DNA from: JBKPNZ01 sp046732895
Lineage (GTDB): Bacteria > Actinomycetota > Thermoleophilia > Solirubrobacterales > 70-9
Assembly (NCBI GenBank): GCA_046732895.1
Contig: JBKPNZ010000008.1
Span: 1 to 64,000, forward strand
Direction of reading: 5' to 3'
Length of the DNA: 64,000 nt
A program made the position numbers and the translations under genes. Numbering within the stretch: position 1 is the stretch's first letter; the number at the start of each line of letters is the position of its first letter. Under the pieces are notes generated by a model that was not told where the DNA came from, searched no databases, and worked only from the letters and a program-made list of their open reading frames with translations. Below are positions 52,727-60,952 of this stretch, one piece after another.

Positions 52727-53302
52727 ATGTTCGATCAACCGATCAGGGTCCTGGCGATCCCCGGCAGCCTTCGCCGCGAGTCCTACAACCGGGGGCTCCT
52801 GCGCGCCGCGCAGGAGCTCGCCCCGGCCGGGATCGAGGTGGAGATCTACGACGGCTGGTGGGACGTGCCGGCGTTCAACGAGGACCTCGAAGGCGATCCG
52901 CCCGCGGCTGTGGAGCGAATGCGCGCTCACATCGCGGAGGCCGACGCGATCCTGATCGCGACGCCCGAGTACAACGGCGCGGTGCCAGGTGGCCTGAAGA
53001 ACGCGATGGACTGGGCCTCCCGGCCCCACGGCATGGCCGTCTTGGTGGGCAAGGCGGCGGTGGTGGTGAGCGCCAGCACGACGCCGTTCGGCGCGGTCTG
53101 GGCGGGCGAGCAGCTGCGCCGCGCCCTGACCTTGAGCGGCGCGCAGGTCGCCGAGCGCGAGCTCGCGATCGCGAAGGTCGATGAGCGCTTCGACGGGGGC
53201 GAGCTGGTCGACACCGACACCCGCCACGAGCTCGCCGATCTCGTCTCCGAGGTTGCGGCCATGAGTGCCGCCGAGGCTGCCGAGGCGCAGATGGCAGCCT
53301 AG
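52727..53302 (+). CDS. NADPH-dependent FMN reductase family protein
   Basis: 191 residues of the flavodoxin-like fold: GSLRRESYNRGLL binds FMN phosphate, and TPEYNGAVPGGLKNAMDWASR is the family signature (ChrR/azoreductase-like). It reduces quinones, azo compounds or chromate with NADPH. Located 32 bases after yceI with AGAGGAAGGGA as a ribosome binding site. Stop shares CTAG with the ATP-grasp gene. Confidence 0.9.
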   Translation: MFDQPIRVLAIPGSLRRESYNRGLLRAAQELAPAGIEVEIYDGWWDVPAFNEDLEGDPPAAVERMRAHIAEADAILIATPEYNGAVPGGLKNAMDWASRPHGMAVLVGKAAVVVSASTTPFGAVWAGEQLRRALTLSGAQVAERELAIAKVDERFDGGELVDTDTRHELADLVSEVAAMSAAEAAEAQMAA

Positions 53303-54504
53303 GTGCCTGGCGCGCCGAGCGACTCCAAGACGCGGGCATCCTCGGCTGACATGCCGGCGATCGGGTCGCCATCCCAGGTGATGTCGCGCGCCATCGCCTC
53401 GAAGAGCGCCTCGTGCTCGCGGAAATGCAGGCGCTCGGAGCGAATCAGGGCCAGGAACGAGTAGAGACCGGGAAGCGCGTCGTGCCAGCCGCGGTCCGCA
53501 CCCCGGATTTCGAGCAGGTCGGCGAAGGTGCTGGGCAGCTCGCGCAGCCCCCCGGCGAATGCCTCCGCGAAGACGGCGAGATCCAGCTGAATCTGCTCTC
53601 CCGGGGCAACCAGTCCGCAATCCACGTTGGTGTCGAGGATCCCGCCGACGAGATTGCCCGAGCCCATCAGCAGCACGCCGTCGGTGGCGCGCGGGTTGCA
53701 CTCGACAAGCACCGCCCCGTCCGGCGACGCAATGAAGTCGAAGGAGATCTGCCCGGTGTATGCGGTCGCCCCCGCGATCTTCCGGACAAGCTCGAGCGTC
53801 TCGGCGCCGTCGAGGGACGTGAACTGAATGCCGGTGGAGTGCTCCCACTGGAGCGGGATCGCGTAGGCGCAGTGGGCAGTGACCCGGCCTTCGTGGACCG
53901 TGCTGTAGGTGCAGAAGGTCTCCCCTTCGACGAATTCCTGGACCAGCCAGGGGTTGGCCGGGGTCGGGTGACAGTCCCCCACGGCGACCTTGCCGGCGAG
54001 CGGGCCGGCGTTGGTGAGGAGGGTCACCCCGCCGCGCGAGAACGCGGCGCGCGCGAAGTAGCGCGGGAAGCGCTCGAGCCCTTCGCGGAGCTCGGCATCG
54101 CTGGTGGCGAGAACCGTCTTCGCCATGGGCAGGCCCATGCGCACGGCGAGGCGCTCGAAGCTCGCCTTGTCGTGCAGCGGGGCGAGCGTCGCGAACGGAG
54201 CGAAGAACAGGCGAGCATCCCCAGCCAGCAGGTCGTGACGCGTTGAGAGGTAGAAGGCCTCTTCGAAGCTCGGAACGATCAGCTCGATCGCTTGCTCGTT
54301 CGCGATGCGCGCGACGTCGGCGATGAACGCCTCGGTGGCGTCCCGCGGGGCCGCGGTGACGAAGTGCTCGGTGACGAAGCGCGAGTGGCTTCCGGGGGCG
54401 AACGCATAAGCATCGGAGGCGTAGACCTCATGGCCCTCCTCAGCGAGCTTGCGGATCAGCGCCAGCGCGAACGGCATGCGCGCGCTGGTGACCAGGACCC
54501 TCAC
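53299..54504 (-). CDS. ATP-grasp domain protein, carbamoyl-phosphate synthase-like
   Basis: 401 residues. N-terminal Rossmann-like segment MRVLVTSARMPFALALIRKLAEEGHEV, ATP-grasp core (LVQEFVEGETFCTYS, FDFIASPDGAVLVECNPRATDG). It activates a carboxylate as acyl phosphate for ligation to an amine or thiol; substrates are unknown. It resembles proteins annotated carbamoyl-phosphate synthase large subunit-like but lacks the other domains. Overlaps the thioesterase gene by four bases. Confidence 0.8.
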   Translation of the reverse strand: MRVLVTSARMPFALALIRKLAEEGHEVYASDAYAFAPGSHSRFVTEHFVTAAPRDATEAFIADVARIANEQAIELIVPSFEEAFYLSTRHDLLAGDARLFFAPFATLAPLHDKASFERLAVRMGLPMAKTVLATSDAELREGLERFPRYFARAAFSRGGVTLLTNAGPLAGKVAVGDCHPTPANPWLVQEFVEGETFCTYSTVHEGRVTAHCAYAIPLQWEHSTGIQFTSLDGAETLELVRKIAGATAYTGQISFDFIASPDGAVLVECNPRATDGVLLMGSGNLVGGILDTNVDCGLVAPGEQIQLDLAVFAEAFAGGLRELPSTFADLLEIRGADRGWHDALPGLYSFLALIRSERLHFREHEALFEAMARDITWDGDPIAGMSAEDARVLESLGAPGT

Positions 54505-54926
54505 GTTGCAGCGGGCGGCGGGATGGCGGACTGGGTGACGAGAAGGTTGGCGACGAGGCGGTCACCGGCGTGCACCCGGACCTCGACGACGTGAGTCGAG
54601 CGTCCGGCGTGCAGGTGCTCGGCGGTCGCGATCAGCTCGTCGCCCGCCCTGCCCGCGGCGAAGACGTTCAGCTTCATCTCGATCGTCGTGAAGTTCCAGT
54701 CGGGCGGCAGGTGGCGGAACGTCTGCCACGCGGCGACGGAGTCGGCGAGCGCGACCCAGGCGCCGCCGTGCACCAGCCCGCCGGGGTGAAGGTGGCGTTC
54801 GTCGACGAGCATGCGCCCCACCGCCCGCTCGTCCGTGATCTCAACGGGCTCGACCGCCATGTCCGCGGGAAAGCTCCTCGCGAGCCGCTCGCGCAGGACC
54901 TCGGGCGTGATTCCGGGATTGCTCAC
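54501..54926 (-). CDS. PaaI-type hotdog thioesterase
   Basis: 141 residues from GTG 54926. HPGGLVHGGAWVALADSVAAWQTF is the hotdog catalytic region with GGxxxxLAD-like spacing. It hydrolyses an acyl- or aryl-CoA. Its GTG overlaps the enoyl-CoA hydratase stop (GTGA), so the two are translationally coupled and probably work on the same CoA esters. The longer open frame is excluded because it is antisense/out-of-frame to that neighbour. Confidence 0.85.
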   Translation of the reverse strand: MSNPGITPEVLRERLARSFPADMAVEPVEITDERAVGRMLVDERHLHPGGLVHGGAWVALADSVAAWQTFRHLPPDWNFTTIEMKLNVFAAGRAGDELIATAEHLHAGRSTHVVEVRVHAGDRLVANLLVTQSAIPPPAAT

Positions 54927-55819
54927 CCCCCTGCGTCCCCGAACGGCTCGTCGCGCTCGCGGACCGCCTCCTTCCACCCTGCCTCGGCGGCGCGATTCGC
55001 CCATTCGTAGCCCTCGGGCGTATGGCGGGCGATCCCGTCGAAGAACGTGCTCATCGCCTGCGTCTGGAGAAGGCCCTGGGAGAGGATCGTCGAGTTCGCC
55101 TGGAGCTTGTGCATGACGAGCTGGTTGACGGGAATCCGCGCCACGCGCTCGAGCAGGTCTTCGAACACCCCGTCCACCTCCTCGGCGGGGGCCCAGTCCG
55201 TGGCCAGGCCCCAGCTCACTGCCTGGCGCCCGGTGAGCGAGTCGCCGGTCAGGAGCAGTCGCTTGGCCCGCGCCGGTCCAAGGCGATGGACCCAGAGCCC
55301 GGTGGTCGGCACGCCCCAGACGCGCGCGGGCGGGTAGCCGATCTTGGCGTCCTCGGCGACCACGAGCAGGTCCGAGCACAGCGCCATATCGGTGCCGCCG
55401 GCGACGCAGAAGCCGTGCACCTTGCACACCACGGGCTTCTCCGACCAGAAGAGGCTCATGAACCCGCGGACGTTCCGCCACATCATCTGGAAGTCGACCA
55501 CGGGGTCCCAGGTCCTGGATGGATCGTGGTTGGAGGCGACGGTTGCCGGTTCAATCGGCGAGCCGGGCTTGCCGGCATCGCCGATTCCACCCATGCCTTC
55601 TGCGGACGCCAGGTCGTAGCCGCCGCAGAAACCGGAGCCGTTGCCGGCGAGGGCAATGACGTGGATCTCCGGGTCGAGATTGGCTCGCTCCACACACTCG
55701 GCGAGCTCGCGCGGCATCTCGAGCGTGATGCCGTTGCCGCGCTCCGGACGGTCGAGGGTGATGCGTGCAACGCGCCCGTCGCGCTCGTAGGTCATCGTGC
55801 TCAGCTCACCGTCGGCCAC
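54923..55819 (-). CDS. Enoyl-CoA hydratase/isomerase family protein
   Basis: 298 residues of the crotonase fold. Oxyanion-hole blocks are LAGNGSGFCGGYDLAS and KVHGFCVAGGTDMALCSDLLV. The usual catalytic Glu pair is not obvious, so hydratase activity is uncertain. The start is GTG 55819 (or ATG 55795). Together with the thioesterase and ATP-grasp gene it forms a three-gene set with overlaps. Confidence 0.85.
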   Translation of the reverse strand: MADGELSTMTYERDGRVARITLDRPERGNGITLEMPRELAECVERANLDPEIHVIALAGNGSGFCGGYDLASAEGMGGIGDAGKPGSPIEPATVASNHDPSRTWDPVVDFQMMWRNVRGFMSLFWSEKPVVCKVHGFCVAGGTDMALCSDLLVVAEDAKIGYPPARVWGVPTTGLWVHRLGPARAKRLLLTGDSLTGRQAVSWGLATDWAPAEEVDGVFEDLLERVARIPVNQLVMHKLQANSTILSQGLLQTQAMSTFFDGIARHTPEGYEWANRAAEAGWKEAVRERDEPFGDAGG

Positions 55820-55890
55820 GGGCGCAAGACCCTACATCCGGGCGGCTGGCGACGAATTTCGTCCACGAATCCGGTCTCATAGCTGGAACG

Positions 55891-56958
55891 ATGTCCACGG
55901 TGGCCAAGACCAAAGACGCGACGATCGAGGCGGCGGGCCGCGAGGTGCGGGTGTCCAGCCCGGACCGGATCATCTTTCCCGCGACTGAGCGAACCGGCGA
56001 GGTCACCAAGCTTCAGGTCGCCGAGTACTACGTGGCGGTCGGGGAGGGAATCATGCGTGCCCTTCGCGAGCGCCCGACCACCCTCGAGCGCTGGCCGAAG
56101 GGCGTCCACGAGGGGATGACCATCTCGACGCGCGAGGGCCATGTGGGCGACGCCTTCTACCAGAAGCGGATTCCGAAGGGCGCCCCAGACTGGGTCGAAA
56201 CCGCCCGGATCGAGTTCCCCTCGGGCCGCCACGCCGACGAGGTCTGTCCGACTGAGCTCGGCGTGGTCGTGTGGTGCGCACACATGGGCACGCTGACCTT
56301 CCACCCATGGCCGGTCCGCCGCTCGGACGTCGACCACCCCGACGAGTTGCGGATCGATCTGGATCCTCAGCCCGGGACCGACTTCGACGACGCGGCGGAG
56401 GTCGCGGCCGAGGCGAGGGGCCTCCTGGATGAGCTCGAGATCAGGGGCTTTCCGAAGACCTCGGGCGGACGCGGCATCCACATCTACGTGCGGATCGAGC
56501 CGCGCTGGACTTTCACCGATGTCCGCCACGCCGCGATCGCCTTCGGGCGCGAGCTCGAGCGGCGGATGCCGGGCCGCGTGACGACCAAGTGGTGGAAGGA
56601 GGAGCGCGGCGAGCGCGTCTTCGTCGACTACAACCAGAACGCCCGCGACCGGACGATCGCCTCCCCCTACAGCGTCCGCCCGAAACCCGGCGCCCCGGTC
56701 TCAGCCCCGCTCGAGTGGGACGAGGTGCCCAATGTGCAGCCCGAAGACTTCACGGTCGCGTCGATGCCCGGCCGCTTCGCCCAAGTGGGCGACCGTTTCG
56801 CGGATATCGACGAGGTGCATCACTCACTCGAGCCCTTGCTCGAGATGTACGAGCGCGACGAGGCCGAAGGCGAGGGGGACATGCCGTACCCGCCCGACTA
56901 CCCCAAGATGCCGGGCGAGCCGAAGCGGGTCCAGCCGAGCCGGGCGAAGAAGTCCTAG
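55891..56958 (+). CDS. LigD-type NHEJ polymerase/primase domain protein
   Basis: 355 residues. Marks are RVSSPDRIIFPATERTGEVTKLQVAEYY, LRIDLDPQPGT (metal-binding DxD) and KTSGGRGIHIYV. Alone, without ligase or nuclease domains, it is the separate polymerase domain of LigD, which fills gaps with ribonucleotides during end joining. A separate ligase gene lies at 57421. Ku is not in the window. Confidence 0.9.
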   Translation: MSTVAKTKDATIEAAGREVRVSSPDRIIFPATERTGEVTKLQVAEYYVAVGEGIMRALRERPTTLERWPKGVHEGMTISTREGHVGDAFYQKRIPKGAPDWVETARIEFPSGRHADEVCPTELGVVVWCAHMGTLTFHPWPVRRSDVDHPDELRIDLDPQPGTDFDDAAEVAAEARGLLDELEIRGFPKTSGGRGIHIYVRIEPRWTFTDVRHAAIAFGRELERRMPGRVTTKWWKEERGERVFVDYNQNARDRTIASPYSVRPKPGAPVSAPLEWDEVPNVQPEDFTVASMPGRFAQVGDRFADIDEVHHSLEPLLEMYERDEAEGEGDMPYPPDYPKMPGEPKRVQPSRAKKS

Positions 56959-57386
56959 GACTCGAGGGTCGCCTCCACGCTGATCTCGACGTTGCCCTCC
57001 AGCGCCCCGGAGATCGGGCAGCCCTTGCCCGCTCCGCGCGCGGCCTCATCGAAGGCCGCCTGGTCGATGCCGGGTACGCGCCCGCTGACGACCAGGTGCG
57101 AGGACTTGACGCCCTCGCCGGGGACGAAGGCAACGGTCGCGGTGGCTTCGAGGCGCTCGGGCGGGTTGCCGGCCTGGCCGAGCTCGAGTGAGAGCGCCAT
57201 GCAGTAGCACGCCGCGTGGGCGGCGGCGAGGAGCTCCTCGGGGCTGGTCGTGTCCTCGGTGCGCTCGACCCGCGCCTGCCAGGTGACCTCCGTCGCGGAC
57301 AGGGTTCCGCTGGCCGTCGTCGTCTCGCCGCGCCCCTTCTCGAGGCTTCCCTCCCAGACGGTGGTTGCGGTGCTCTCACTCGCCAT
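56955..57386 (-). CDS. OsmC/Ohr-family peroxiredoxin
   Basis: 143 residues from ATG 57386 (GGGAGG upstream). Two reactive cysteines are visible: AAHAACYCMALSLEL (peroxidatic) and GKGCPIS (resolving). It reduces organic hydroperoxides with thiols such as lipoamide. It stands between the two NHEJ genes and shares CTAG with the polymerase stop. Confidence 0.9.
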   Translation of the reverse strand: MASESTATTVWEGSLEKGRGETTTASGTLSATEVTWQARVERTEDTTSPEELLAAAHAACYCMALSLELGQAGNPPERLEATATVAFVPGEGVKSSHLVVSGRVPGIDQAAFDEAARGAGKGCPISGALEGNVEISVEATLES

Positions 57387-57420
57387 CTCGACCTCCCGGT
57401 CGTAGTCGTCTGGCTCTCTA

Positions 57421-58377
57421 CTACCCGTCGAGCTGGTCGAATGTGCAGGCCGCCGGATCCTTGTCGTCGCGCCAGCGCAGGATCTTGGAGCCGTGCCGGA
57501 TGCGGCCATCGGAGACGTGGTCGAAGCTCACCTCGACAACGAGCTCGGGGCGGAGGTTGATCCACTCGAGCTCGCGATCGGCCGCCCAGCGACTTGGGTC
57601 GGCGGAGCCGCGCTCACCGGTCTCATATGGAGCGAGCTCGGCCACGAGCTCGCGCTTGCGCTTGGCGCTCAGTCCCGAGGTGTGGCCCACCACTCGCAGC
57701 TCACCGCCGTCGTAGAGGCCGAGGATGAGCGAGCCCACGGTCCCCTCCTCCTTGCCGGGGCGCCAGCCGACGATGACGCAATCCGCGGTGCGCAGGCGCT
57801 TTACCTTGACCATGCCCTTGCGCTCGCCGGGCCGATAGGGCGCGTCGCACTGCTTGGCGATGACGCCCTCGCCCGTTGCCAGCCACGGCTCCGCCTCGGC
57901 AACCGTCCGGACGAGGGGCGTCAGCTCCACCGAGCCGGCGTCGGAGCTCTCGGCGACAAGCTTCTCGAGGGCCTCGCGGCGGGCCTCGAAGGGCTTGGTC
58001 ATCGCCTTTGACCGGCCCACTGCGAGGAGGTCGAAGGCGCGGAAGATGGCGGGCGTCTCCTCGGCGAGCATCTTGATTCGCGACTCGGCCGGGTGGATCC
58101 GGTTCTGCAGTGCGTCGAACTGCTCGACTCCGTCGGCCCCCAGGATGACGAGCTCGCCGTCGATCACGTACGCGCCGTCGGGAAAGCGAAGCTCGGGGAA
58201 ATAGCGCGCAAGTGGCTTGCCGTTCCGAGACTGGAGGAAGAGCTTGTCGCCGTCGACGAAGGCGAGCGCGCGGAACCCGTCGTACTTCGGCTCGTAGGCC
58301 CACTCATCGCCCTCGGGAAGCTGTTTGCGCGAAAGCGCGAGCTGTGGGGAGACAGGAGGCTTGAGGGCGAGCGCCAC
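57421..58377 (-). CDS. ATP-dependent DNA ligase (LigD ligase domain)
   Basis: 318 residues with adenylation motif EPKYDGFR (Lys31), IDGELVI (motif III), and EGVIAKQCDAPYRPGERKGMVKVKR (motif IV/V). The OB-fold follows with RPELVVEVSFDHVSDG. It seals double-strand breaks in NHEJ. The start is GTG 58377 with TACGAT six bases upstream on the minus strand, so it is probably leaderless. Confidence 0.92.
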   Translation of the reverse strand: MALALKPPVSPQLALSRKQLPEGDEWAYEPKYDGFRALAFVDGDKLFLQSRNGKPLARYFPELRFPDGAYVIDGELVILGADGVEQFDALQNRIHPAESRIKMLAEETPAIFRAFDLLAVGRSKAMTKPFEARREALEKLVAESSDAGSVELTPLVRTVAEAEPWLATGEGVIAKQCDAPYRPGERKGMVKVKRLRTADCVIVGWRPGKEEGTVGSLILGLYDGGELRVVGHTSGLSAKRKRELVAELAPYETGERGSADPSRWAADRELEWINLRPELVVEVSFDHVSDGRIRHGSKILRWRDDKDPAACTFDQLDG

Positions 58378-58383
58378 CCCGCG

Positions 58384-58389
58384 ATCGTA
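58384..58389 (-). promoter_or_regulatory. -10 hexamer of the ligase gene, leaderless spacing
   Basis: TACGAT on the minus strand ends six bases before the GTG at 58377. Confidence 0.5.
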
Positions 58390-58430
58390 TTGGTGCGGAC
58401 CTGGGTGCAGGGCGCTGCCGACATGTACAA

Positions 58431-59681
58431 GTGTCGAGACCTGTGCCTGCTCCAGTGAACAGTCCGCCGCCGGACGTGTGCGACGTCGCGGTCGTTGGGG
58501 CCGGCATCCTCGGGCTCGCCGTCGCCCGCGAGCTTGCGCTCCGTCATCACGGCCTGCGCGTCGCCGTCCTCGAGCGCGAGCCCGTGATCGGCCGCCACCA
58601 GACGGGCAGCTCGAGCGGGGTCATCCATGCCGGCATCTACCACGCCCCAGGCTCGCTGAAGGCGCGCCTGTGCGTCGAGGGGGCGCGCGACCTCTACGCC
58701 TACTGCGAGGAGCGGGGGATCCGCACCGAACGCTCCGGCAAGCTCATCGTGGCAACGAGCGACGAGGAGCTCCCAAGGCTCGACGAGCTGGAACGGCGCG
58801 GGCGGGAGAACGGAGTCCCGGGCATGCGGCGCCTGACGTCGGACGGCATCCGCGAGATCGAGCCGCACGCGGTGGGCGTCGCCGCCCTGCACTCTCCGGC
58901 CACCGGCGTCGTCGACTTCACCGAGGTCGCCGCGAGCTACGCCCACGAGCTCGAGGGGCGCGGAGGAACGGTCACCCTCGCCTGCGGCGTCAGCGCCCTC
59001 AGCGAGAGCGCCGACGCGGTCGCGCTCGAGCACGACGGCGGCACGACCACGGCCCGGGCGGCCGTTCTCTGCGCGGGCGCATGGTCGGACCGCCTGGCGG
59101 TGGGAGCGGGCGCCGAGCCGGATCCCCGCATCGTCCCCTTCCGCGGCGCCTACCTGCGCCTGCGGCCCGAGCGGCGCGATCTCGTCCGCGCCAGCATCTA
59201 CCGCGTGCCCGATCCGGACCTGCCGTTCCTCGGGGCGCACCTCACCCGGGGCATCGACGGCGAGGTGCTCCTGGGCCCGACCGCGCTGATGGTGGGCGCG
59301 CTCGACGCATACCGGCTGCGGCGCATCAGCTTCGCCGACCTGCGCAGGACGCTGGCCTGGCCCGGGACGCGGCGGCTCATGGCACGTCATTGGCGCGCCG
59401 GTCTGGGCGAGATCCGCCATGCCATCAGCCGCCGGGCCCTTGTCGCCGACATGCGGCGATACGTCCCGGAGCTTCGCGCAGCAGACGTCCTCCCCGGCCC
59501 GGCGGGAATCCGGGCCCAGGCCCTGGCCCGGGACGGCTCGCTCGTCGACGACTTCGTCTTCTCGCGCACGGGGCGAGCGCTACACGTCCGCAACGCCCCC
59601 TCCCCGGCCGCAACCTCCTCGCTCGCGATCGCACGGCTCGTCGCGGATCGCGCGGAGGCGGAGCTGGGCGTGGGTGGCTAG
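58431..59681 (+). CDS. lhgO: L-2-hydroxyglutarate oxidase-like FAD protein (LhgO family)
   Basis: 416 residues. FAD-binding VVGAGILGLAVARELALR, then TGSSSGVIHAGIYHAPGS, TSDGIREIEPHAVGVAALHSPATGVVDF and the C-terminal GPAGIRAQALARDGSLVDDF match L2HG oxidase/dehydrogenase. It removes L-2-hydroxyglutarate to 2-oxoglutarate and feeds electrons to the membrane. Start GTG 58431 or GTG 58443. Confidence 0.9.
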   Translation: MSRPVPAPVNSPPPDVCDVAVVGAGILGLAVARELALRHHGLRVAVLEREPVIGRHQTGSSSGVIHAGIYHAPGSLKARLCVEGARDLYAYCEERGIRTERSGKLIVATSDEELPRLDELERRGRENGVPGMRRLTSDGIREIEPHAVGVAALHSPATGVVDFTEVAASYAHELEGRGGTVTLACGVSALSESADAVALEHDGGTTTARAAVLCAGAWSDRLAVGAGAEPDPRIVPFRGAYLRLRPERRDLVRASIYRVPDPDLPFLGAHLTRGIDGEVLLGPTALMVGALDAYRLRRISFADLRRTLAWPGTRRLMARHWRAGLGEIRHAISRRALVADMRRYVPELRAADVLPGPAGIRAQALARDGSLVDDFVFSRTGRALHVRNAPSPAATSSLAIARLVADRAEAELGVGG

Positions 59682-60868
59682 CGGAGCTTTTCCGGAACCG
59701 GCTCGACGCCGTCACCGCGGCCAACCACCCCGACGGTGCGGTCATAGGAGGCGCGCAGGGTCGCGGCGTCGCCCTCGCCCTTAGCGAGCGCAGCACCGAC
59801 CGGCACCACGGTGTAATCCGGATGCTCCACCCAAGTCGGGACGTAGCGGACGCCGGTCACCTTCGATCCGTGGCCGTCGACGCGCACGTCGAGCAGCGCG
59901 ACGTAGCCATCCTGGCTGTCCTCGGGCAGGCCCGCCTCAGCGCCTTGGTTCGAGACGAGGTTGCCCTCGCTGAAGACCACGTACTTGCCGTCGATCCGCT
60001 CGATCGGCTGGACGACGTGGGGGCCCTGGCCGACGACCGCGGTGACGTCCTTCGATGCCAGGAGCTTCTTGGCGAGCGCGACCTGGCCGCTGCTCGGGCT
60101 CGTCTGATACTCGGGCACGATTCCGCCGCCCCAGTGAGTGTTGACGACGACGACGTCCGCGCCGGCCTTCTGGGCGGCCGCAGCGGCATCGAGGATCCGG
60201 CCCGGGCTCGCCAGGTTCACCGACCACGGGTTCGGCGCCGGAATGCCGTTCGTGTCGGTCGTGTAGGCGAGCAGGGCCACCTTGACCCCGTGGCTCTCGA
60301 GCATCGTGATGTCGCGCTGGGCCTTCGCCGACGGGAACGAGCCGGTGTGTGCAACGCCGGCCCGGTCGAGGGCCTGCCCGGTCTGGTCGATGCCCTCCTG
60401 CCCCTGATCCAGGGAGTGGTTCGAGGCGGTGTCGCATGCGTCCCACCCGCTCGCGGCAACCCCCTTGGCGAGATCCGGGGGCGTATTGAAGATCGGGTAG
60501 CTGGTCGGAGGCGCAGAGGTCATCGGCGTCTCGATGTGACACACCGCCAGATCAGCGTCGCGGACGTACGGGCGCAACTCTTCGAAGAGCGGCGCGAAGT
60601 CATACGCGCTGCCTCCCGCGAGCGCCGCGGCGCGCTCCCAGACGGGCGAGTGGATGAGCAGGTCGCCGCTGAAGGAGAGCGTCAGGTGAATCGGATGCGC
60701 CTCCCGCTGCACCCGCTCGACCTGCGCCGGTGTCAGGTTCGACAGGCGCGGGGCGTCCTGCCCACCCGCGCGCAGGACGAGGACCACGGCGACGACGAGC
60801 GCCGCGAAGAGGGTCAGTGCAAGCGCGCGACGGCGCCGGTACACGGCGGCGGAGGGCCCACGAGCCAT
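59678..60868 (-). CDS. CapA-family metallophosphatase-like membrane protein
   Basis: 396 residues from ATG 60868. One membrane anchor at 15-35, then FSGDLLIH, HIETPMTS, TASNHSLDQG, NTHWGGG and VVGQGPHVVQP, the metal-site pattern of the CapA/PgsA (poly-gamma-glutamate) family. It is a wall- or capsule-linked phosphoesterase-like protein; the substrate is unknown. Confidence 0.85.
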   Translation of the reverse strand: MARGPSAAVYRRRRALALTLFAALVVAVVLVLRAGGQDAPRLSNLTPAQVERVQREAHPIHLTLSFSGDLLIHSPVWERAAALAGGSAYDFAPLFEELRPYVRDADLAVCHIETPMTSAPPTSYPIFNTPPDLAKGVAASGWDACDTASNHSLDQGQEGIDQTGQALDRAGVAHTGSFPSAKAQRDITMLESHGVKVALLAYTTDTNGIPAPNPWSVNLASPGRILDAAAAAQKAGADVVVVNTHWGGGIVPEYQTSPSSGQVALAKKLLASKDVTAVVGQGPHVVQPIERIDGKYVVFSEGNLVSNQGAEAGLPEDSQDGYVALLDVRVDGHGSKVTGVRYVPTWVEHPDYTVVPVGAALAKGEGDAATLRASYDRTVGVVGRGDGVEPVPEKLR

Positions 60869-60939
60869 GTGCGGATTGAAGCATCGGCGCAGGCTGTGAT
60901 CGGCGCTCTCGTAGCGGCATGGCACCCCGACACGGCGGG

Positions 60940-60945
60940 TAGGGT
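60940..60945 (+). promoter_or_regulatory. -10 hexamer of the acyl-CoA dehydrogenase gene, leaderless spacing
   Basis: TAGGGT ends seven bases before the GTG at 60953, which helps to fix the start in a very long open frame. Confidence 0.4.
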
Positions 60946-60952
60946 TGAGCGC

